A stretch of DNA of 64,000 nucleotides. Origin: Cristatella mucedo (taxonomy: Eukaryota; Bryozoa; Phylactolaemata; Cristatellidae). Location of the stretch: the NCBI GenBank assembly GCA_009760855.2, contig WPIO01000016.1, positions 4,855,001 through 4,919,000 of the forward strand. Reading direction: 5' to 3'. How positions within the stretch are numbered: position 1 is the stretch's first letter; every line of letters begins with the position of its first letter. Positions 21,431 to 31,062 of the stretch are shown here, piece after piece. Position numbers and translations under genes: made by a program. Under the pieces are notes generated by a model that did no database searches, had not been told where the DNA came from, and saw only the letters and a program-made list of their open reading frames with translations.

Positions 21431-21930
21431 TGCCCAACGAGCAAAAGCATGTACATTATTTAAGGAAGCAGTAGCACCGGTTTTGTCGTGACAGAAATTC
21501 CATTTTTTGATAACCAAGAGTCAGACGGTGCTAGAAAACTAGAACTATGGATTCGTGAGCTTGCTGCATGAAACACTGGAGTAATAAGTTCGATTAGCTC
21601 TGCTGCAGATTACTTAGGCAAATCCGGAAAAGCTCCAAAAAAGTACATTGCTAACATTAATAAACTGTTTTATGACCTTAGTGTATAGAAATAGCTGAGC
21701 TTGTTATAATTTCTCAGGAAAATTTGAAGAACCATAGAGCAATACGAAAAGCTAGCCAGTCGAAACCAGCTGGATACATGTTTAACATTTCTGGCACAAT
21801 AAATCAAATAAGAATCCAAATAAATTACCCTATTATGCAAAGAAGCAAAAATTAATTTAAGATCTGTTTTAAAAAGTTTGTATGAACTAATTCAGTAAAT
21901 AATAATACGGACTCAAATAGCGTTTTTTTG
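21431..21930. other. Polinton spacer with broken frames
   Basis: Short pieces such as VVTEIPFFDNQESDGARKLE and a following GKSGKAPKKYIANINKLFYD are visible between stops. No family was recognised. Confidence 0.35.
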
Positions 21931-22555
21931 ACAGTGTGTCTGGGGGATCCGAGCAAACAATAGCGATTAGACCTGGAATTTATTCTGCTGTTTCTTATGA
22001 TGTTAACATTGGAATCGTAGATACCATAAATAATTTGGTGACACAGTCTGGAGCTACTACTGAGAAGTTCAAATTCAGAATTGATACCGCTACTTCAAAT
22101 TTCTGGATTAAGATGCCTACTGGGTGGACATTTTTAGCTAGTAAGTCAAGTATCTCTGGGTTATTTGGCATCACCGGAAGTGATTATACAACTGATCCTA
22201 GTTTTAGTGCAACTTATTCAGAGATTACTGACGAATTGAACTGTACACCTAGTGTTAAATTTGTTTCAGAAAAGGAAGTGTTTGTCTCGATGTAAACTTA
22301 ATAGTTGTGCATTGTAATCTTGTTGCTAGCGACTCAGTTTACACAAACGGCGAATAATCACAAGTACTCAGAAGTTTTGCTTACAACTTTTATCCCTGGG
22401 AACAAATGGTTTACGAGCCGAATACTGTTGAGTATCATGACATAATAATAGATACAGCTTATGATATATTAATTACTGTTACGAACCAAAATTTAAAAGT
22501 CTTAGACTTTGGAGGCCAACAGTTCACATTTGCAATTGAAATTGTTGAAGTATAA
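21920..22555 (+). pseudogene. Polinton minor-capsid-like protein 1
   Basis: The first part is open from about 21,920 to 22,295 with IRPGIYSAVSYDVNIGIVDT, the pattern (xIxPGxYxxxxxxxxIN) common at the start of penton-like minor capsid proteins of Polintons. After a frame change near 22,285 it continues as VVHCNLVASDSVYTNGE, VLRSFAYNF, YEPNTVEYHDIIIDT and VTNQNLKVLDFGGQQFTFAI, the typical closing strand pattern, and ends at TAA 22,553-22,555. One stop lies inside the second part (near 22,346). I infer a virion structural role from this pattern only. Confidence 0.55.
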
Positions 22556-23582
22556 TATAAGAATGTCAATAAGAGTCACAGGAACAAATAGCTCCGAAGC
22601 AAAGACATTAAGTCCACGAGTGTTACTAAGATATGGTAGCTACTATAAAATTGGATTACGACGAGTTGAATTCGTGTATGCTAGCAGAGTTGTCTTGAAT
22701 GATGTTACAAATTTAAATGATTTGCTATAGTATAAAAGATCTATGACTGATACTTCTGCACTTTAATTAGTGTTGCTCCAAGTTATTCTGATTCTACTAA
22801 AATCGTAGCTACCCGGAACTTGTTATTGAAAAATATTCCTGACCCAACAAGTAATAATAATGGCTACTGTGACTCTTCAAAAAAGATAGATGCTGGAATT
22901 AAATTCAGTATACTCACAGATGGTAACATAGGAATGCAAATAGTGAGTGATTATGTTGTTCTAATACAAGATGGTTATAATCTATATTATTATAATATAA
23001 TTAATATTATTATAATATAATTAATATAATAGTTATGGTGTTATAGAACCAATTAAAGACACTGCAAGATTTAATGCTAATGAACAAGGGTCCTTCGATC
23101 GAGGTATGGTTGGAGGAACTCCTTATGAAGCGATAGAAAAAGCGATGAACATTTCTGGTACTTTCAAAGCATGGAATGAAATAATTTTCCCAGATAACTA
23201 AGGCGTGAAATGAATTAGTGTAGACTGTGTCTTAGCTAATCCTGATATTAATTACATAGAGTGCAAACCCGGATTTCTTTCACAGTGTTGTTCGTTGTAT
23301 GTCATAGAAACTAGTGAGCTAAATCCTGGAGAAAAAGCTTAATAATAATAATAATAATGCACTTGATAAAGCGCCCTCAGAGAACTCAATCTCTTTCTAG
23401 GCGCTTTACATTTGCTGCAAAGGGAAATGCAATATTTCAATTCATTTACAAAATGTAATGTTTTTACCGACGTGGGGTGATATTGAAGCAATAAATATTT
23501 TGAAAATTAATTTGACAGACCAAAATGAAATTCCGTTTAATGTAGTTTCTGCTGTGATTTTCAACATAGAAATTTCTGAATA
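22556..23582 (+). pseudogene. Polinton minor-capsid-like protein 2 (split by a LINE-A tail)
   Basis: A second structural frame starts near RVTGTNSSEAKTLSPRVLLR, then YGSYYKIGLRRVEFVYASR and LNDVTNLNDLL, the usual amino-terminal pattern of Polinton minor capsid proteins. It continues in other frames as FSILTDGNIGMQIVSD, RGMVGGTPYEAIEKAMNISG and a final FKINLTDQNEIPFNVVSAVI near 23,500-23,560. A LINE-A tail at 23,341-23,437 interrupts it. It looks like a paralogue of the preceding gene, but the decay prevents a firm alignment by eye. Confidence 0.5.
23341..23437 (-). mobile_element. LINE-A tail inserted in the Polinton
   Basis: (TAA)n, GCACTTGATAAAGCGCCCTC, GAGAACTCAATCTCTTTCTA and GGCGCTTTACATTTGCTGC are the reverse-strand end of LINE-A. 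It is under 100 bp, and its near-consensus sequence contrasts with the decayed host element, so it is younger than the Polinton. Confidence 0.88.
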
Positions 23583-23591
23583 GTATAGAGA

Positions 23592-23756
23592 ATGGGAAGT
23601 TATGCCACATTTGGACATGGTAAGATAACTGGAGGAAAATATGGATCCGGTGTACTTGATAAAGTTATTAATGGAATCGGAAAAGTTGCTCCAGCGATTT
23701 CCCGAATGACTAGCTTTGCTTTCAATCTTGCCAACAAAGGAATTGAAATGCATTAA
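23592..23756 (+). CDS. Intact 54-aa Polinton peptide, pX/pVI-like
   Basis: An ATG-started frame encodes a small glycine-rich, basic and amphipathic peptide: MGSYATFGHGKITGGKYGSG, then VLDKVINGIGKVAPAISRMT, then a hydrophobic end. Size, GG motif and amphipathic character recall the small core/membrane-active proteins (pX, pVI) of adenoviruses and related Polinton proteins; that likeness is inferred. It is one of the few frames in the element without a stop, although at this length that can happen by chance. It sits between the second minor-capsid-like gene and the coiled-coil region, just upstream of the major capsid gene. Confidence 0.45.
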   Translation: MGSYATFGHGKITGGKYGSGVLDKVINGIGKVAPAISRMTSFAFNLANKGIEMH

Positions 23757-23825
23757 GCATGAAAACTTGCTGAACTTCAGACTAAATAAGAAAAAGCTGA
23801 CAAAGAGTACGCTCAGAAACGTAGA

Positions 23826-24009
23826 GAACTAACTCGATGATAAATTTGAGGAAGAAAAACGGAAAAGACAGCTTAAATATGAACTAGAGAAACGGAAAAA
23901 GGAGAAAGATCGCGACCGTAAGATTAAAGAGATGGAGCTTAAAATCGAGAAAGCTACGATAGAAAAACTAAAGCCGAGAATAAAACAAATCAAAAATTGT
24001 CATTTCTGA
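23826..24009 (+). pseudogene. Charged coiled-coil segment of a Polinton protein
   Basis: A frame of about 60 codons is nearly all Lys, Glu, Arg and Leu (FEEEKRKRQLKYELEKRKKE, then KIKEMELKIEKATIEKLKPR), strongly predictive of a long helix or coiled coil. It follows the pX/pVI-like peptide after two stops and may originally have been joined to it or to the capsid gene. Function unknown. Confidence 0.5.
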
Positions 24010-24099
24010 TGAAGATGAAACTGTGGATTACTCGGAGGCTTTGAAATGAAATGATCCAAAACCTTACAAAGAAATTTGAACGCGTTATCAAGAGAAATC

Positions 24100-25795
24100 T
24101 GTTCAGGGAATTACATCTTTGCCGGAACAAACTAGGCCTGGCGGCTATGGTATGTACATGAAGAAAGTCGAAGCTATAGGTTATATTTGCAAGGCTAGAA
24201 ATAAAATTTTACTTTTCCATCGAGAAGAAATGGCTAGTACTCCGATTGACAGTATCCTTGAATTGAGCAATTCAAATCTATTTAGGTATTCTTTTAGGAA
24301 TTACCAGTATCGTGAGTTGTACCAAATGACTGGCTCCGAGCTTGACACTATCGCAAATAAGTTTGTAACTTGTACAAGTCCAGGTGAACAAAGTTTTTGC
24401 TATGTCTTGTCAGACTTTTTTTTACTACTTGAAGGGCAAATGTAGCTTCAGACTGCTGCTAATGGAGTACTGGCACCTAATAGAAGCCCAGCAGCAGATC
24501 TTGTTAATAATGCGGACTCTTGGATGTTTAGTTCTATGAAAGTTCGCCTTGGAGCAGAAGAAATAGAAAGTCTTTCATTGCCAAAAGGACCAGGAACTGT
24601 TTCAACACTTATGGAGTTATTGACTTATCTAAATGACTGTAACCGAACAGAAGGCCCTGCTACTGGATGGAAGAAAGATTAAGCAAGTGCCATTGGTTAT
24701 ATGAATACCGGAATCACAAAATACATTAGCCCTGCTGCGTCTGGATATAGTACTTAAAAAACATTGGGTTTATCTATCGAAGGGGACTTAGCAATAGTTT
24801 GACTAATACTACTGGAACGTTTAGTATCTCACTGTCATCGTCTTGGTTGTCCGGATCCTGCACAGATATAAATAGGATTCTTTATAAAATTCCATTTACA
24901 CTTGAACTTGCTCGAGTTTATGGGTTCGAATATAATGTTGCAATGACTGGAGCATCTGGAACAGCTGCTAATACTAATGACGCATTATCAACCAGAGGTT
25001 CAGTGTTGGTTCATACCCAAGGTGGAAATTTTCCCCTTATAACCAATGGTGATGGACAATAGACTGCATTTAAGATTAAAATGTCAAAAATGAGACTTAG
25101 AGTTCCATGTATTACTCCTGCTCTTAGTGTTTAAAGAAGTCTAGCAGAAATCTCTAGTGAATGTGGAAAGAAACTAAAACCGAAATACATAGTTACGAAC
25201 GATAGTTTTCATTAAATTAAATGTTACATTTCATTAAATTTTACATTTCATTAAATGTTACATTTCATTAAATGTTACATTTCATTAAATGTTACATTTC
25301 ATTAAATGTATGGTAGTTACATTGGGAATCCTAGTAAATACAGCCATTGCAACATTAAGAATACTGTTGTAATTGCAAATAATTATATTCAATATCCTAC
25401 TTTAGCGAGAAGTAGTCATCATAAAGATGGAAAATGCTCAACTGAATATCAAGACTTCACTAAATTCAGAAAACAAATCTTTGGACTAAATGAAGTAACT
25501 AAACCTGTAGGTGTTACTTATCATGAATGGTTAAGTTTGAATCCTATTCATGTAATCAACTTATAATACAATGACCAATCTTTAAGGAATAGACTACTAG
25601 ACTTTATGTGAGTATCGAACTCAACGAATCGATTCCACGAGGAAGGCTGCTGGTGCTCAACAAACGTCTATCATTGTACATTACTTAGCCATCTGTGAGA
25701 ATACGGCCGACCTGACTTCTAACGGTAACGGATCCCACTTTACTTGCACGAAAAGATCGTGGATATATGAGAATATTTATACTGAATAAAATCCT
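24100..25795 (+). pseudogene. Polinton major capsid protein (double jelly-roll) remnant
   Basis: Successive frames match the order of the Polinton major capsid protein, which would build a hexon-like shell. An amino-terminal jelly-roll start (DTIANKFVTCTSPGEQSF, DFFLLLEGQM) lies near 24,340-24,440. It is followed by AADLVNNADSWMFSSMKVRL with EEIESLSLPKGPGTVSTLM near 24,500-24,610, GTFSISLSSSWLSGSCTDIN near 24,811 and KMSKMRLRVPCITPALSV near 25,085. After a 17-bp tandem repeat come NPSKYSHCNIKNTVVIANN, FRKQIFGLNEVTKPVGVTYH and, shifted, IELNESIPRG near 25,620, with the last recognisable piece ending near 25,785. At least five stops or frame changes break it. Confidence 0.72.
25213..25308. repeat. 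17-bp tandem repeat inside the capsid gene
   Basis: About 5.5 copies of TTACATTTCATTAAATG. The unit is not a multiple of three and the tract separates two parts of the capsid reading frame, so it is probably an expansion after inactivation. Confidence 0.9.
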
Positions 25796-26640
25796 AAGCT
25801 GAATGTACACGGAAAAAACTGGATTTGTACAAGGCTCTGAAGAATGAAAAAATCGATAGCCTTGAACACCGGAGGATCAGAGGTGCATTCAGTGCTTGGT
25901 CATGATATGATATATTTGGCGACCAAACTGTAACAGATATTGAGAAAATGGAAATCCGAAAACAAAAAAACTATATTGCTAATAACACTGGATTAATTTT
26001 CCACCAATGCTATTTGATACATTTTGTGAACCTATCGTTGGAAAATTTTTGGAAATGAAATTTGGTGTACAACTTGAATGCGCTTTAATGATTGTTTTAC
26101 CCGGGATGGTGTTTGTAGGTATTCTAATGGTGGTATAGTTGATGATGCTACTTTAGCTCACATAAAATGCTTATGGAATAGGAGTATCATTCAGGATTGT
26201 ATGCCTAAGTAGTATCGTGTGCAATGTTTACTAGGCTTACATTTTTTAGGACTAAGTGAATGCTATTACTCTGAGTTTGAAATTTGTGTTCCTTGATTAA
26301 ACTGTGAAGAAGTTTTACTTGATTTTATAGCTGCTGATAATATTAGAATTCCGACTGCCTGTGAATTTTATTTGTCAATAGGTTGTCCGATGCTTTATGT
26401 TCTTGCTTGAAAATGAAAAGTACATTGAATTCAAGTTCAATATTATAAACAAATACGGTAGATTTAACAATAAATCGAGGCCATGTTATGATGTGAAGTA
26501 TTACATCAGAAGATCTTTGATGCGGGCAATACATGAACCAGATCTTGATAGATTCTCATGAATAGTTCCTGTTGCAAAAGAAGTGTTAAGCAGGTCTAAA
26601 TTTGTAATAACTGATTAAATAGATGAATGGCAAAGAGATC
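25796..26640. other. Polinton region, unassigned
   Basis: Pieces of coding sequence show between stops (for example LFDTFCEPIVGKFLEMKFGV near 26,010 and NEKYIEFKFNIINKYGRFNN near 26,410). I could not assign a family. The packaging ATPase was looked for here and no P-loop-like motif was seen. Confidence 0.35.
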
Positions 26641-27400
26641 GTAGTGGTTATGTTTAAAACTCAAATGGCTATCTATTATCTGATCTTGATGCAAATGGGA
26701 ATCGTATTGTGAATTTAAGTGATCCTGTGAATTCTTCTGTTGCTGTTACGAAGTCTTACGCGGCTTCTAATTTCTCAGTTTTAGGGGCTGGTACAGTTTA
26801 TTTCAATGGACCACCAGCTGTCAATCTAGGACCTTGAGTTAATCCAAGTGATACTGTAAATATATTAATTCAATTAAGTAATTATGTAAATAAATTAGAT
26901 GATATTATTACAGAAGATATAAACATGAATGGATTTGCTATCACTTCAAGCTATTGGAACTAAAGCAAAACTACTCCTGCATTTCTTCCTGGTGACTTTT
27001 TGTGTAGCTTATGGTGGACCGAAATGAGATGCGATGCTCAATAGAAGCCTTGCTATAAGATCCTCTTTGATTACGAATGGAAATTCGATGGTTAATTTTG
27101 CAGTTTCGATGGTTAATTTTGCAGATCATGTTAATCAGAGTGATTTAGTTAGTCAAGAATATTTTGACAAAACGATAAGAAAAGTAGCAGAAGTAATACC
27201 AGTGTCAGTCAATCCTAGGTCAATGAATTATATTATAAAAACTTATGTTAATTATTCATGGGCTAACAAAAATGTTTCACCATTGACGATGTTAAGCGTA
27301 CTAGTTGTTGGTTCATCTATATGTGCATTCCTAAGAAAGAGCACTGATACTTCAGTTGTCTCTGGAGAAATACGTGCTATAAATACTCTGATTATCTGAT
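26640..27400 (+). pseudogene. Fibre-like structural protein of the Polinton
   Basis: The frame shows repeats of the type seen in trimeric phage tail fibres, where D-M/A-N-G-N-x-I-x-N-L is followed by DPVN and a TKxY word. Here it reads SDLDANGNRIVNLSDPVNSS and VAVTKSYAASNFSV at 26,677-26,778, EDINMNGFAIT near 26,915-26,947 and ITNGNSMVNFA...DHVNQSDLVSQEYFDK at 27,072-27,172. The third unit contains an internal duplication (ATGGTTAATTTTGCAG twice, 27,088-27,125). An open frame continues to 27,399 with a C-terminal domain I do not recognise (YIIKTYVNYSWANKNVSPL). A receptor-binding fibre is the natural guess; it remains inference. Confidence 0.5.
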
Positions 27401-27930
27401 TGGAACAGATTTCAAATAGTATGCATTCTTCAATAGATTACCAACTGATTATTATGTCATTGATAACCTACGTAATTTAAGGATCAATCTCTAGGTCAGT
27501 TGTATACTCACGTGAGATATACAAATGGAAGGTTAATACAACTTTAATTCTTTTAAGTTTGTAGCTTTACGTTTACCTATTCCGTATGGAAGCAATTTTG
27601 AAATAGTGCAAACAGCTTCATGGCTACTACATCTATATAGACAATGTACTTCTGAACACCTTTTTTAAATTGTTTTGTTGCAAGACAATATAGTTTAGAA
27701 GGTCTCTCCTTAGAAAACTTATTAGTAGCATAATAACAATCAGTGCATATTATTATTTTTATGTAGGATATTTGTGTGTAATTCAGTTTCAGTGCTATCA
27801 AGATGACAGATATCATATCTTACTTTATATTTTAACTTTGGTCTTCGAATAATTTTTACAAAAGCAGAATGACCTGTCTCCAGATATTCAATCTTTGATA
27901 AAGTCTTTGGACAAATTCTTATATTTCTAT
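27401..27930. other. Polinton spacer
   Basis: No feature recognised apart from short broken frames before the integrase. Confidence 0.35.
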
Positions 27931-27933
27931 AAA

Positions 27934-28818
27934 ATGTCAGTTTTAACTTTAAAAGAGAGAAAAAGGAAGCTAACTATGACCAGTATTCAGATATAAGCCA
28001 GGCATTCAAACCAAGACCAAAAGAAATTTCTAATGGTTTGTTGGACACAGTAGTACCTTATAAAAGTCATCATGCAGATATACTGCATGATACGCCAACT
28101 GACTCTGGGTATAAATACGCAGTGATTGATGTGATCGATGTTGCTAGTAGATATAAAGACTGAAAAGCACTTGATATTCAATCATCGAAAGAAGTAGCTA
28201 AAGCAGATAGTTGACATTTACTTAAAGGGTTCTTTAGAATGGCCAAAAAAAATAACAGTAGATCCTGGATCATAATTCTTCAAACGAGATTTCAAGAAAT
28301 TAATTGATAGAGAGGGAACACGTGTAATAGAAGCGAATAGTGAGAAAAGTGTTGCATTGGTTGAAAGAATAAATCGGACAACAATATAAAGAGCTTTCAT
28401 TGCTCAGTAGGACAAGGAATCGGAAACTCTGAATAAATGAGATTATACCTTAAACAAATAATGGATTAAAAATCTACCTATGATTCTAGACTACCTGAAC
28501 AATAAAATTACAAAATCAACAGGAGAAGAACCAGCTAAAGCTATAAAAAAGAAAGAGTTAAACCAAAGAAACCAAAGTGCAGTAGAAAAGTAGGAAAACT
28601 TGAATAGTTATTAGACCTTGGAGCAACCGTTAGATATTTACTACAATCAGGTGAAGGCTAAGATGAAAAAAGAACATCAGCAGACCTGATATGGAGTATG
28701 GCAAAACACATGGTTGTTAGAATAACAGTAATAAAAGACCAAGCAGTGCGTTGTCTGGTTAATGATGTAAAGAGAAGTTTTGTTAGAGAAGAGTTACAAT
28801 TTATCAAACAGAATTAGT
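27934..28818 (+). pseudogene. Polinton integrase remnant (DDE core and C-terminal domain)
   Basis: This is the retroviral-type integrase that inserts Polintons. The core shows HADILHDTPTDSGYKYAVID with the first catalytic Asp at 28,077-28,079, VDPGS with the second at 28,261-28,263, and VERINRTT with the Glu at 28,363-28,365 (33 residues between the last two, slightly shorter than the usual 35). The C-terminal chromo-like domain follows in another frame: GATVRYLLQSGEG near 28,622, ADLIWSMAKHM near 28,680 and KRSFVREELQFIKQN ending near 28,817. Stops in the core (28,141, 28,216, 28,273, 28,387, 28,408) and a frame change near 28,560 inactivate it. It lies near the right end, as usual for the family. 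Confidence 0.8.
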
Positions 28819-28953
28819 TGCTTTAGATGAATCTTCTATCTCACAGGAATCTTTTAAATTTCAAAATATCTTTAAATTCTTCATTGTTTTATTTCATCTG
28901 ACAATGCATGTGATCTTTGAAATAAACTTTGACTTTGATTTTGGAGTTAATCT

Positions 28954-29160
28954 TTAACGTTTGCTGGTTTCAGCAAGGACACCATCAACTGTTAATAGCA
29001 TTTTAGATACTGCTGCAGAAATTGGAACCATGTGACCTAGATCAGGAACATAAGGAATATATGAACTACTAATCGTTACTCCTAAAGCTATGACTATGTT
29101 TACAGGAATTTCAGAGTATACCTTATTTTTGTTAGATTTTTTAGGCACGATCTGACTCAA
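28954..29160 (-). CDS. Small hydrophobic Polinton protein, unrecognised
   Basis: A 68-codon minus-strand frame has a basic start (PKKSNKNK) and two hydrophobic stretches (NIVIALGVTISSSYIPYV and HMVPISAAVSKMLLTV). The apparent start is TTG, not ATG; a possible true start at 29,221 (MSSLRKNMPPKD) is in another frame. A membrane protein or membrane-active peptide is possible. It is convergent with the integrase. Confidence 0.35.
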   Translation of the reverse strand: MSQIVPKKSNKNKVYSEIPVNIVIALGVTISSSYIPYVPDLGHMVPISAAVSKMLLTVDGVLAETSKR

Positions 29161-29849
29161 TTGTCGTTTTGAACAACTTTCTTCATATCTTTGGGTGGCA
29201 TATTTTTTCTGAGGCTCGACATTCTATATAAACTTAAAAATTAGCATTCATAATCACTATCATTTTGTTCTGGTACTTGGTTAAGTAAATCTTCTTCTTC
29301 ATCGTTAGGTTCTTTTTCATATCCTAAATGCACTTTTCATGAATATGAGTAAGCTCAATAAGAGAATCCTTACCAGTTGTGATTTCGAATGGAGAAGAAT
29401 AATCGCTATTTCGTTTTTTCGATCTCTTAAATATGATCTTCATTCACTTAGATATAAATTTCTTTCGCTAACTGTGTCTGACATAATAACTATTTTCATT
29501 TCTTTTTTATACTATAGAAATAATTTCCTTTAATGTGTTTTTAACTCAATGATCCGAGGTTGTTGTCAAACATAAAGTGTCTGAAAACTTCTTCATCTCT
29601 TACATTCATGTAGCTAGAATGATGAACTGCGGTGCTAACCCGTGCATCTATTATTTCCGTGGGAATATCAGAATACGTAAATTTCTTCCGTAAAATAGTA
29701 AGCGTGACTTTTGTTTCTTAGTAAAGCAGAACAAACCTGATCTTCTTTGGTTTGTCTGCTCTCTCTATAATATTAATATTATTTTTTCTAGCACTATAGT
29801 GATCATTTTTATCTTTTACACCATAAATAAATCAGTATATTTCTTAAAA
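29161..29849. other. Polinton right-end region, unassigned
   Basis: AT-rich DNA with short frames on both strands. No family recognised. Confidence 0.35.
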
Positions 29850-30071
29850 TGCTAAAAGTGATCCTGAAATAATCTTCGATTGACCCTTAAACACCTCCAT
29901 CCAATAACATTGAAATCTTCGGTTTGAAAAAGTGGCCATCTACCTGTGCTGTATATAAAGTTGATGTTCACGAGATCTCACACTTGAGTCGAGAATGAGC
30001 TCTGAACCCAGTGAAGAGCGAATTTGAGTTGATAAGGGTGAAGCTTAAGAACATCAACTTTATATACTACT
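29850..30071 (-). repeat. Polinton right terminal inverted repeat
   Basis: Its reverse complement starts AGTAGTATATAAAGTTGATG at 30,071 and follows the left repeat to about 29,850. Within it, CAACTTTATATA occurs at 30,055-30,066 and in inverse orientation (TATATAAAGTTG) at 29,951-29,962, so the outer ~110 bp is itself bounded by an inverted word. Confidence 0.88.
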
Positions 30072-30180
30072 AGCGGCGTCACGTGCCCACCGTAGGGTCG
30101 AACCGGATGCGTTGAGTGCAAGCTAAATACCGTCCAAGCATCGGCGAGGTAAAAGGCTCGCACGAACGAGCAGCAAGTGC

Positions 30181-30191
30181 GTCTCTCTCTC

Positions 30192-30270
<79 letters not shown>

Positions 30271-30292
30271 CCTCTCACTCTCTCTTTCATAC

Positions 30293-30390
<98 letters not shown>

Positions 30391-30451
30391 TCTCCCTCTC
30401 ACTCTCTCTCTCTCTCCCTCTCACTCTCTCTCTCTCTCCCTCTCTCTCGCA
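30181..30451. repeat. (CT)n tract
   Basis: About 270 bp of CT dinucleotides with a few interruptions (TTTCATACTTCC near 30,287). Serine/leucine or Arg/Glu frames here are repeat products. Confidence 0.95.
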
Positions 30452-30669
30452 TGCGAGTGAGCGATGGCCATCATGACGCCAAGGCGCTGCTCCGACCTGG
30501 CGCGTCTCAGTTACCGAACGGCTAAGCGTCTGCCTCGACCGTCGGAGGTCTCGCTGAACTCCCGCAGCTGGCTGGGTGTACGCGTTGGCGAAACTCGACG
30601 AGCTTTCGACGCCGGCTTCGAGCTACGCTATGTGCAAGCACACGGCTCGAACACCAGCCTATACGTGTG

Positions 30670-30785
30670 CCTATGTATATATATGTATACGTATATATAT
30701 ATATACGTATATATATATACGTGTGCGTGCGCGTGCGCGCATGCGCGCGTGTGCGTGCGCGCGCGCGTGTGCGTGTGTATATTAT
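30670..30785. repeat. (TA)n/(TG)n/(CG)n purine-pyrimidine alternation
   Basis: Alternating TATACG and GTGCGCGC words over about 115 bp, a sequence type prone to Z-DNA. No coding support. Confidence 0.8.
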
Positions 30786-30914
30786 TATCACTATTATTGT
30801 CATTTCGAAGAGAACTCCGACGGCCGAGACTGATGCCGCCGCGCCGTCAGTCGGCCGGCCACGGAGCAGAGCTACGGTTGCAGACTGGCGTAAAAATGCG
30901 CGAGGGAAGCAAAA

Positions 30915-31062
30915 AACAATTGGTTCATTTCGCAGCTTCATTTCCGTTGCAGCAGAAGAGCATTTGCAGTTATCGCTTCCACTCGCGGCGGCAGATGCAG
31001 TATGACCTGCTGCCTGATTCGAACCTACCGCCTGAGGCCGTTTAGCTCAAGAACGTCGCCGC
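30915..31062 (-). mobile_element. SINE1-related copy (divergent)
   Basis: On the minus strand: TGAGCTAAACGGCCTCAGGC and the B-box GGTAGGTTCGAATCAGGC, then GCGAGTGGAAGCGATAACTG and ATGCTCTTCTGCTGC, aligning with the SINE1 body (GCAAGCGGTGGTGATAGC, GGCTCTTCTGTCGC). Diverged but in the right order. Confidence 0.5.

Larger units (their letters stand above)
17759..30071 (+). mobile_element. Polinton/Maverick element (decayed, ~12.3 kb)
   Basis: The element is bounded by inverted repeats that start AGTAGTATATAAAG on each side. AGCGG (17,754-17,758; 30,072-30,076) is shared by both flanks, and Polintons usually make 6-bp duplications. Inside, AT-rich DNA carries remnants of the standard gene set: protein-primed DNA polymerase B, minor-capsid-like proteins, a small pX/pVI-like peptide, a double-jelly-roll capsid protein and a retroviral-type integrase, nearly all on the plus strand. 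Most frames contain several stops and shifts, so it is an old, inactive copy. I did not find the packaging ATPase or the adenovirus-type protease. A LINE-A tail (23,341-23,437) and a 17-bp tandem repeat (25,213-25,308) were added later. The abrupt change from GC-rich flanks marks it out clearly. Confidence 0.88.

Noticed and set aside
25796-26640. A second capsid or ATPase gene in the Polinton
   Set aside because: Only short fragments between stops; no P-loop or jelly-roll pattern clear enough to call.
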